NCBI GenBank assembly: GCA_025024175.1
Contig: QCXZ01000075.1
Coordinates: forward strand, 5,394,001 to 5,458,000
DNA length: 64,000 nucleotides
DNA from: Rhyzopertha dominica
Lineage: Eukaryota > Arthropoda > Insecta > Coleoptera > Bostrichidae
Direction: 5' to 3'
Position 1 is the first letter of the stretch; each line of letters opens with the position of its first letter. The translations under genes and the position numbers were made by a program. Shown in pieces: positions 56,431-64,000 of this stretch. The notes under the pieces are model-generated. The model did not search any database and was not told the DNA's origin. It was given only the letters and a program-made list of their open reading frames with translations.

Positions 56431-57662
56431 TATATAAAAATTATGAGCGTTACTATTGCCCTGTCATAGTTTTGTCTCTATTTGGGTAAAGATTTTTGTT
56501 AACTGGCAGGGTGATGGACAAATTACATTCATGTTTTGCTTTTTGGTTAAAATTGAAGTGGAAATATTTTCTAAAATGACATAATATGAATAATATATCT
56601 GAAAAAAGGTGAAGTTTCCAATATAGCTGAATTCAAGCAAAAAGTCATAAACTGTTGTCCTACAAGCATTTTCAACCCACAACAGCCTTTAGACCCGAAT
56701 CAAGACAACAGTTCATCACCTGGCCATGAAATAATCATAATTTGACTCATTAGTTAATTTATAGTAGTACTTTATCTAGCAATTTTTTTAATTTACCTGA
56801 TACCTAGGTTTGTAAATTTATTAGGTACATAGACTTCTTTGTTCTTGATAAGTTACTGATAAATTATAGAATTTATTAAAATTTGAAAATGAAACAGCAT
56901 GAAAAAATCTAGCTTAATTGATAACTCGGTGTAAGAAATAATTATTATATACTATTTCTATTTTGAGAACTGGCAACAGTGTTATCATCTAAGACCATTT
57001 GACGGTTTCATTGTAAAGTTTGACATTTTTATGATATAAGTAATTTTTCAGTTTTGAATGTATTGTTAATTATTCATGTAATTACATTAAATAAAATGTT
57101 CAAAATACATGATATGCATTTAAGGCCATATAAACTTACCCTTCACACTATTTTCAGAAATTGCAAAAATACCCAATTGTCAAATTGAATTAATATTTGT
57201 CAACATTGTTTATAATTATTAATAGTTTATAGTAGTTTAATTTACCTACAATTATTATCTTATTTATACCCAGATAAAGCAGCTGTTTCAGTTAGGATGA
57301 TTCCATCTCTATTGTAACTATTTTTCATATGGTTCGTTGTGCTTGTACTTGTAGTAAAGCTGTTTTAAAACATTTTAAGCACTAAAGGAGACAAAAATCT
57401 CCGAAATCTAGGGATGAGATAAAAAACATTTCATTCCTATGAAGATGGAAATTCATTACATTTAAATAATAGCTTGAAATAATATTCATGGAAGATTTTC
57501 TATTAAATTAAATTTATTTAAGTAAAACTGCAGTTTGTTTAATCAAATTGTATGTTTTGTTCTAATTTAAAATACTACCATAGTAGGCATACAAGGAATA
57601 TTCTGGTAATTTTTAGTTAGCAGTTTTCAATTGCATTTAGATTGGTGAACTAGATATGAATG
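56431..57662. other. AT-rich spacer, nothing recognised
   Basis: No coding frame of note, no repeats with recognisable structure. Confidence 0.3.
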
Positions 57663-60233
57663 TACAATTGCGGCCGTTAAAAATATCCCGGTCTCCACGG
57701 GTTAGGGTTGTCGAATATCACCTGAAAATTAGGCAACCACTATAACGTGCCTAAGCATGCGATTATTTTATCGCTCGAGCATGTCTACGCTCCCAAACGG
57801 TAAATTTGGACGGCTCGTGTTACGTGGGACCACTTTATTTTTGATAACTTCGTACTTTTCGGATTTGAGTTAATAGTGGAATGAATTTGAATCGACCACC
57901 ATTTAATAAATATGTATTTAATCGGTTTTGTGAAGGCCAGTACCTAATTATTTTAAGCTAACTATTATAAATAAATTAGCGAATTGTGATACATTTTTAG
58001 TTGCAAACGAGAGATAATAAAAACGTGCAGATGACTGGTATAGTATACAGAATTTTTATCCAAGTGTGTTCATTCGGTGTGACAATAGAGAAAATTCAAA
58101 TTCGTTCTAAAGTAAAAAAAAATCAATACGATGACTTCTATTTGTTTGATTAGTAAAAAATGTAAACTTTGTATTAGCAAAAAGTAAATAACATGATCGT
58201 ATCTAGCAACCGCATAATGATACAAATACGTTTGTTTAAAACTATATTTAGCGGTCTGGGCATTGCCGGTTTGCTAGTTATACACGATGAGAATGTATAC
58301 TCAGCTGCCCGAGCCTTAAAAATTTACCTGTTTCCGAGCAAAGGTTATATGCACATTGCACCCTTGCGATTTTAATCGGTAGTTCCCTACACTTACCAAA
58401 TTTCGTGGATTTCCTAATAAGCGTAATTTGTATCTTGATTTGTATTTTGAACGAAAATAGGTGTTAGCTGAAAAGTTAGTTGGCTAGTGACAACGCAAGG
58501 GTTTTAGTGACTTCTATACATGCATTGTATTGTTATACGGCATATTACATGTTGAATTTACAAGTATGTGCTTAGCAGTTACAAAAATAGTTTGTGCACT
58601 GAACGAGACCGATTCCTAAAAAAGGGTTGTCACTGTATAAACAAATGTAATATAAAAAACCGCTGCAAATTAAATCAATACTTCCACATCCAATTGTCAA
58701 AATGACATTTTTTCATTTCTTATACTATACGATTAGTAATCAGGTTTTGAGCAATTTTTCTTTCTACACATATTTTCTAAGACAAACAGTCCTCGTGATA
58801 TTAGCAAAAATATATAAATTTTAAAATCGATTTTTTCCAAATAACTCGAAAATTATTACCTTTTTTGTTGCGTTTTCGACCATTTTAAAGCGAATAAACC
58901 AATAAAAATTTTTGAAAATTTTTTTTCGCGATATAATACTTCCCATCCGTTGGATGTGGAAGTAATTAATCAATCTACTTGTGTAAAATGTGTTCGAAGT
59001 ACGGTAAACAAAGCTAAAAGGAAACAAACTAGTTAAACCAATATAAATAATAGTGGAGATTACGCAATTTTCATAATACTGCATATATGGCGGACTGATT
59101 ACCCGTCGAAGTTTGCAAAAAAAATTGTATTTTACAGTAGATCGAAAAAACTTGAGCATAACATCACGAAGAATGACTTAGTAGAAAAAAATATTCATTT
59201 ACACTAAATATGGCGTTTTGAAAATTTATTAAAACTCCAATGTCTAAATTATCCTCAAAATTATCAAACTATAAGGTTATTTTTGATACAACCTTTCATG
59301 CTTTTAAATGTAAATAATTTGATAAGAAGATTAGATTCATATTCATCTTAGAAGTATGACGTAATAATTGATACGATATAGATTCGTAAGTTGCTTATGC
59401 AATGAAAGACAATACAAAGTTTACATTTTTTTACTAATCGAACCTAAAAAGAAATCGTCATTTTGATTATTTTACTTTACAACGAATTTACCAATTTGAA
59501 TTTTCTGTATTGAAACATCGAATAAGCACACTTGTCTAAAAATTCTGTAACTATACCAGTCATCTGGAAGGTTGTAATACATCCCGTTTGCAACTCAAAA
59601 TGTATCACAATTCGCATTTGTATCATTATGCGGTTGCCAGATACGATCATGTTACTTATTTTTTTGCCAATACAAAGTTTATATTTCTTACTAATCAAAC
59701 AAAAAGAAATCGTCGTATTGACTTTTTTACTTTAGAACGAATTGACGAATTTGAATTTTCTCTATTGTCACACCGAATGAACATACTTGGTTAAAAATTC
59801 TGTATACCATACCAGTCATCTGCACGTTTTCATTATCTCTCGTTTGCAACTCAAAATGTATCCCAATTCGCTAATTTATTTATAACAGTTAGCTTAAAAT
59901 AATTAGGTACTGGCCTTCACAAAATTGATTACATACTTATTCATTAAATGCTGTTCGATTCAAATTCATTCCACTATTAACTCAAATCCGAAAGATACAA
60001 AGTTATCAAAAATAAAGTTATGTTCATTTGTATGTATTCCTAAGATGCATGCTGTAAATAAAGTGGTCCCACGTAACACGAGTCGTCCAAATTTACCCTT
60101 TGGGAGCTTAGAGATGCTTGAGCGATAAAATAATCGCATGCTTAGGCACGTTATAGTGGTTGCCTAATTTTCAGGTGATATTAGACAAACCTAACCCGTG
60201 GAGACCGGGACATTTTCAACGGCCGCAATTGTA
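57663..60233. mobile_element. Foldback element with arms of about 570-620 bp
   Basis: The left arm 57663-58233 and right arm about 59614-60233 are inverted copies, starting TACAATTGCGGCCGTT, with scattered differences. The right arm has an extra 40 bp or so near 60030. Inside, 59405-59613 is a second diverged copy of the inner right-arm sequence (period about 270 bp), giving the internal repetition typical of foldback transposons. The middle (58234-59404) has no recognisable transposase and holds a 13-bp inverted pair (58681-58693 and 58950-58962). If TA is the target duplication, the element proper starts CAATTGCGG. The right end is 10 bp from the stop codon of the THAP gene. Confidence 0.85.
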
Positions 60234-60242
60234 GTCAATTAC

Positions 60243-62586
60243 TTACTCAAAACCTTCCACCTTTATTTCGTCGAGAGAATAGCTGTCATAGCCATCTATG
60301 TATTGTGCTGCATATGATTCCCCATTGCAGGCATAATCGCTAGGTTCTGTTTTAACTTTCACTTCCAGGTGATCTACATTGGCTTCCATTTCTTGTTCGA
60401 TAATTTCCAGTTTGATTTCATCTAGTTCCGGTTTGATAGATTCTATAGTGGCTTCTATCATTTCATCCTATAAAAATTATGTTTAACGGGACGGACGATT
60501 AAAGGGTAGTAATAATAATAAAAATGTTCCACCAAGTGTGAAGCGAGCATTCAATTCAAAATATCATAGTCTTACTTTACTAGCAATTACTAATGACAAC
60601 ACAATAAAAAAATGCTTTCTTCTTACGAAAATACTTAAAAATCAATCCCAAGAACGTCAAGAATGATTATGAAGCTCAATTCACAGCTTCAAAATTCAAA
60701 AGGCGAATCCAGAAATATTTTGGAAAAAGGCATTTGAATTGTTTTGAAGCTTGGTAGTTATAAGTTTTTGAGGTAGCTGATTACAAAGCTGAAATTCAAC
60801 ATGGTGAATCCAGTATGGCCGACAAATTTTGCATAAAGCTATATATATAAATCGACCAAAGTTATTTTGTTCACTTGTTCACTGAAAAGCACTATATCAA
60901 TTGCTTAAGCATATATTATAAAGTAAATTTTAAAAATGTGCAAACTTAGCACTGACAGATGACACAAATATTAACTGCCAAGCACCCTCTCTCATTTGTT
61001 AATGAGCACAGGGGATCCTGCTCTAGCAACTATAACAGTTCAAATTATAATAAAAAAAAAAAATTTGGTCAGATGTACACCACTATGCGTTAAGTTAAGT
61101 ATTGGTTCAATACTCTCAGATTAGGTTGGTTTACATATTATTATCTACCTTCTAGTACTAGTACTCACTGTTTTAGTTGTAAAATATGGCACAGCTCCAC
61201 GTTTAAGGTGCTTACATTTTAATTTTACCTGAAAACATACATAAAGACAAATCCTTAAGATTATTGTTCAAATTTATTTTTGAGAACATTTATAGGAGTC
61301 TGTAGAAAATTTTTCAGACTGATCTAGAAAGTGGTATATTTTTAAAATATCCATATTTTTCTAGGAAGTTCTGGAATATTTTGGAAAATTCTAGAAATAA
61401 TAGTTAAAGTTTAAGAGATTTCTATTTGTACTACTAGTGGTTACAAATTTTTAACAGCAGTTAGTAAAATCTTGACAGAGGTTAATGTTTTGCCTTTAAA
61501 CTGTGATGCCATTTAATTTGCAAATGGGAATAAAAATAAACCGAGAATGGATGCAAAAAGGTTAAAATAAATAGATAAATAATAGAAGATGACATAACTT
61601 CCTATCTGTTATCAAATTATCTTTTATTATTTCATTTTGCTTACTGCCATCCATATATTCAGCAATCAGCCCTTTTACTTCATGATATTACAGGAAAGCA
61701 TTTAGGACCTTCATTATAGAGTGAACAATTTGAAATATTACCTGCATTACATTTTAATGATAATAATAATAATAAATTTATTTCCGAGGAATGTTTTACA
61801 TAAATATTTACAACAAAATACAAATAAATATATGACATCCTGCTAGAAAAGGATTATGATCAGATTCGAAGGATCGTTATAGACATCAAATTCTGATCTT
61901 TCCCATAATCCCAAATACATAATAAGATAAATATTCTATGAGCATACAATTAATCAAATATGATAAATAAAATTTGTTTCGTTTGGTGTCTTGCATCATA
62001 AATTAAATGTATGAATGTTAAACATACAAAATTATACTTTAATAATACTAATTGCTGATTTGCCTTAAAAGATAGAGAGAAAACAAAAAAAGGACTAACA
62101 CTAACTAGTTGGGAACGACTTTCGAAATCAGTTATAGAATTTAGCTAACCGCGTTAGTCAGATGGAAAATGAGCGGTTGAACGGCTACGAATGGAAATTG
62201 CTTAAAGGAAATGTAAGCAATCCGTCTGTTCTCTCTTAGGTAGATTGATGAAAAGTAAAGCCGCTGACTGGTATGCCTGGTTTTCAGTGTAATTTAAGAA
62301 TTTCCAAAAACTTAAAACTTTTAAAAACATTTAAGAGACATGCTAGTATTATACTCACTCTTTGAAAAATTTTGCCAGTTGACTCCGTTATATCACGAAA
62401 CGCGACGACATCTGATTCCTTAAAATGTTTCTCACAAATATTCAGAGTTTTGCCCAATACTAGGTTAGGATAGGCATCAGTGACTGCTCTTACCCACTGT
62501 TCACGAGTCTTTTCATTTTGTGGCATTTGAAAAACAGTATAAATTGTTTCTTTAGTGCAATCTGGAATTTTGCACTTATTCGGCAT
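60243..62586 (-). CDS. THAP-domain protein with acidic C-terminal tail, two exons
   Basis: Exon 1 runs from ATG 62586 to 62359 and exon 2 from 60467 to the stop at 60243. The donor is GTGAGT, the acceptor TTTTATAG, both phase 0. The product is about 150 residues. Exon 1 encodes a C2CH THAP zinc finger that binds DNA: MPNKCKIPDC supplies the first two cysteines, then FQMPQNEKTREQWVRAV and the CEKHF that supplies the third cysteine and the histidine. Exon 2 is acidic (SIKPELDEIKLEIIEQEMEA) and contains VKTEPSD and IKVEGFE, which fit SUMO-acceptor consensus. The start at 62586 places M directly before the zinc finger, the usual THAP layout; an upstream in-frame ATG at 62658 would add 24 hydrophobic residues and is less likely. 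Probably a nuclear regulator. Intermediate exons cannot be excluded. Confidence 0.72.
61757..61795 (-). repeat. LINE tail in the THAP gene intron
   Basis: A run of AAT units followed by AAATTTATTTCCGAGGAA reads on the minus strand as the 3' end and TTA-type tail of a LINE. No coding part was found to its right, so it is a short 5'-truncated insertion. Confidence 0.4.
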
Positions 62587-62720
62587 AATTAGGTATTTCT
62601 TTAAAATTAAAATATATATCACTTCAGTTTCTAAAAAAATGTTTGTTTGTAAACTCAAAACTCACGTGGGTTTTATGCAGGGTTGACAGGTTGCTGCCCA
62701 CAGTGCCAGTACTTTGCAAC
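62587..62720 (-). promoter_or_regulatory. Upstream region of the THAP gene with an E-box
   Basis: CACGTG at 62663-62668 lies about 80 bp before the start codon. Composition changes here from AT-rich to mixed (GGTTGCTGCCCACAGTGCCAG), as is common at insect transcription starts. No TATA box can be assigned. Confidence 0.3.
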
Positions 62721-63665
62721 TACCAGGGTTGCCAACACTGCAATATGGTATTAGTACACACCACCTCTAAAATTCCTCATTTTTTTCCAAATTCTCCAAA
62801 ATAATAATACCGTTTAATATATAGGATTTTAATTGGTTAAAAGTTTTTTACATTGTTATTAAGATGTAATAAAGTGTATTGATAATCGTTTTAACATTTC
62901 AAAAGAAAAATTACTATGGGACAGTTTCGCTTCTCTTTGTTAAAGTTGATGTTAGCTAAAATTAATCCAGTAACCAAGACAACACCTTAAATTGAAGTAA
63001 GTGATTGGCTTAAAATAGAGAACAGAAACCGGCCCTATATCACCATAAGTGCTATTTACCTCTGTATATTCTTGTAGAAACAACAGGAACTTTGCAAAAA
63101 TTATTTATTTAGGATTTTTATAACATTAAATAACTAAACAGCACAGTTGTCAAACTAGTATTATGTGCACTATTTATGCAATGGATAAAATTGGAGGTAC
63201 GGTTTAAAATTATAAAATGCATGAAAGTAAAATTCCTCAAAAACTTCACAAATTCTTCAAGATCAGGTCAAATTACTTAAGTTTTGAGAAATTACACACA
63301 AATCGGCAAAATATTAAACAGAAAATAGAAAATTAAAAATTTTGTGCAGAGCTCTGGGATTCAATTATTATAACAAATATTAAAAACTGCTTTTCATATA
63401 TTTTAGATTTCAATTATTCAGAAGACGATACATTTAAGCAATCGTTTTTACCACAGTTTAGATTTAACTATTATAGTTTGAGAACTCATCCGAGTCCAAG
63501 AACGCTTCTTGATTCAAGTTATATAATCACTAAAGCCCTTGAAATTCACCTCCAGAATGTACAGGATGTCCTCGAAATACATCGACAACGTTTGACAGGT
63601 AATAGAAAATGCAATTTTAAAAACTTTTTTGAATAAAACAATTTCCGAAAACGATTGATTTTTGA
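62721..63665. other. AT-rich spacer, nothing recognised
   Basis: No coding frame, repeat or RNA gene recognised. Confidence 0.3.
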
Positions 63666-63667
63666 TA

Positions 63668-64000
63668 TACAGGGTGTTGAAACTGATTTTTAAAAAATGA
63701 TTTTCAAGACTATTCTTAAACTATAAAATATCAATTTCAATTTTGATGGGAATCTTTATGGCATAAGTTAAATAAAAAAATGTAATCGGGGGGTTTCTAA
63801 AGCACCGGTGATGTGCACTGGGGTAATGCACACCCCTCTTTTTTAATATAACAAAATAGACAAAACTAATAGTTTTGTAATCTCTAATCAATTCTAAACA
63901 AAACATGTCTTAAAATGACTCATTCATCCCTAAAAATTGATTTTTTAATTGAAAAACACTACACCGCCATTATTTTGTGAAATCACAAAAATGTTATTGA
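63668..64000. other. Possible element end running off the window
   Basis: TATACAGGGTGTTGAAACTG near 63667 resembles the TA-flanked CAGGGTG starts of mariner-derived MITEs, such as the elements at 9.7 and 11.7 kb. No matching right end is inside the window, so it may be cut by the edge. Confidence 0.25.

Noticed and set aside
1..64000. tRNA, rRNA or CRISPR features
   Set aside because: No cloverleaf with conserved T-loop box, no rRNA-like blocks and no regularly spaced direct repeats were noticed; a tRNAscan-SE run would be decisive.

Overview
The window looks like AT-rich nuclear DNA from an insect, possibly a beetle; the order cannot be proven from sequence alone. The evidence is short GT-AG introns, a THAP-domain gene, Penelope-like elements (PLEs), Crypton-like tyrosine recombinases, and several Tc1/mariner lineages (a DD34D mariner, DD41D types, pogo-like, and a DD82E-spaced type). 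There are no operons, rRNAs, recognisable tRNAs or CRISPR arrays. Most open reading frames are broken pieces of transposable elements.

Layout. 1-9 kb: the 3' end of a non-LTR retrotransposon (LINE), a DD41D element with terminal inverted repeats (TIRs), a pogo/jerky-like transposase relic with a PHD-like tail, and a Crypton relic. 9.7-12.9 kb: a MITE with perfect 32-bp inverted repeats and a second DD41D element. 13.8-17.9 kb: two PLE relics on the minus strand, one carrying a hammerhead-ribozyme-like fold. 20.9-25.2 kb: a Crypton gene relic that keeps an intron, a nearly intact mariner, and a PLE tail between almost identical inverted repeats. 25.5-36.8 kb: several LINE relics and a head-to-head PLE pair. 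38-48.4 kb: a hAT relic, a fragment resembling a recurrent insect DDE/DUF-type protein, a Tc1-like relic inserted into a LINE, another LINE, and a 2.7-kb transposon with DD82E spacing and an internal tandem duplication of about 453 bp. 48.6-64 kb: the likely host-gene zone. It holds a small four-exon candidate gene with a LINE in its first intron (51.4-53.2 kb), a third DD41D relic, a hAT MITE with a perfect 8-bp target duplication, a 2.6-kb foldback element, and a two-exon THAP-domain gene on the minus strand (60.2-62.6 kb) whose stop codon lies 10 bp from the foldback.

Between the mobile elements lie visibly GC-richer, non-repetitive islands of 250-600 bp with homeodomain, POU, SOX or E2F-like motifs. 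They are candidate regulatory or conserved non-coding elements, but this cannot be tested without alignments.

The most interesting signal is a recurring structure at three different PLE ends. Each has stem I, a CUGANGA-like core, stem II, GAAA, a very short stem III and a cleavage-site position. The nucleotides at the C3 and G8 positions change together: C/G in one family, U/A in the other two. All coordinates and breaks were read by eye; no alignment, folding or database search was run.
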